Shown here: piece after piece, positions 31,695 through 31,706 of the stretch | Layout: every line of letters starts with the position of its first letter | How positions within the stretch are numbered: position 1 is the stretch's first letter | Assembly (NCBI GenBank): GCA_009885605.1 | Contig: VFKK01000168.1 | Location: 1-31,706, forward strand | Reading direction: 5' to 3' | Length of the DNA stretch: 31,706 nt | Source of the DNA: Cyclobacteriaceae bacterium | GTDB taxonomy: Bacteria; Bacteroidota; Bacteroidia; Cytophagales; Cyclobacteriaceae | Notes under the pieces: generated by a model | What the model saw: only the letters and a program-made list of their open reading frames with translations | What the model was told of the DNA's origin: nothing | Databases searched by the model: none | Position numbers and translations under genes: made by a program

Positions 31695-31706
31695 CTTTTG
31701 AACTTC

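Overview
The window looks like chromosomal DNA from a Bacteroidota bacterium, most likely a Cytophagales / Cyclobacteriaceae (Algoriphagus-like) organism. The reasons are the moderately low GC content, the lack of clear Shine-Dalgarno sequences, several matches to the Bacteroidota promoter -7 element (TAnnTTTG), and protein types typical of that phylum: a carboxypeptidase-regulatory-domain surface protein, a lipoprotein-anchored formylglycine-generating enzyme, a stand-alone Mpl ligase and an ExoX-like exonuclease. The genus is inferred. I see no tRNA, rRNA, CRISPR array, transposase or prophage gene.

Layout. 1-2784 (minus): the start of an exported TPR-like protein, then a KefC-type K+/H+ antiporter preceded by its KefF/KefG-type quinone reductase, in the same order as E. 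coli kefFC. 2900-5270 (minus): a LeuT-like Na+/amino-acid symporter whose stop codon overlaps (ATGA) an unlisted 34-residue membrane miniprotein resembling MetS, and upstream of it a membrane-anchored unknown. 5338-7576 (minus): a small exported unknown and a GH32 fructan-hydrolase lipoprotein. 7577-8772: a bacterial PH-domain protein, a small zinc-peptidase-like protein, and a lysine-rich 37-residue miniprotein with its own terminator. 8772-10725 (minus): a tightly packed three-gene operon holding a HolD-like unknown, a DUF3817 membrane protein and a divergent kinase-like protein. 10804-12843: an acyl-CoA thioesterase, protein-isoaspartate methyltransferase and riboflavin synthase. 12902-16692 (minus): a formylglycine-generating enzyme with both catalytic cysteines, an HTH regulator, an FA2H-like hydroxylase, and a ferritin followed by two terminators. 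16807-21909: an M28 peptidase, a DinB-fold protein, a PhzF-family protein, a non-voltage-gated K+ channel and an S10 serine carboxypeptidase. 21962-25127: GluQ-RS, a surface-type protein, a DUF4442 hotdog protein and an M48 lipoprotein protease. 25128-25374: a noncoding block of heptad-periodic repeats around a 17-bp hairpin terminator. 25375-31054: exonuclease, Mpl, a lycopene-cyclase-like membrane protein, replicative helicase DnaB and an MDR oxidoreductase. 31051-31706 (minus): a protein with two PGDYG-like repeats, then an inverted repeat and a second heptad array at the edge.

Most of the window is housekeeping and cell-envelope material: K+ and amino-acid transport, iron storage, cell-wall recycling, replication and tRNA modification. 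I found no large defence or secretion system. The least-described items are small or cryptic: the MetS-like miniprotein, the lysine-rich miniprotein, the kinase-like protein in an operon with a HolD-like protein, the duplicated PGDYG protein, and the 7-nt-periodic intergenic arrays.
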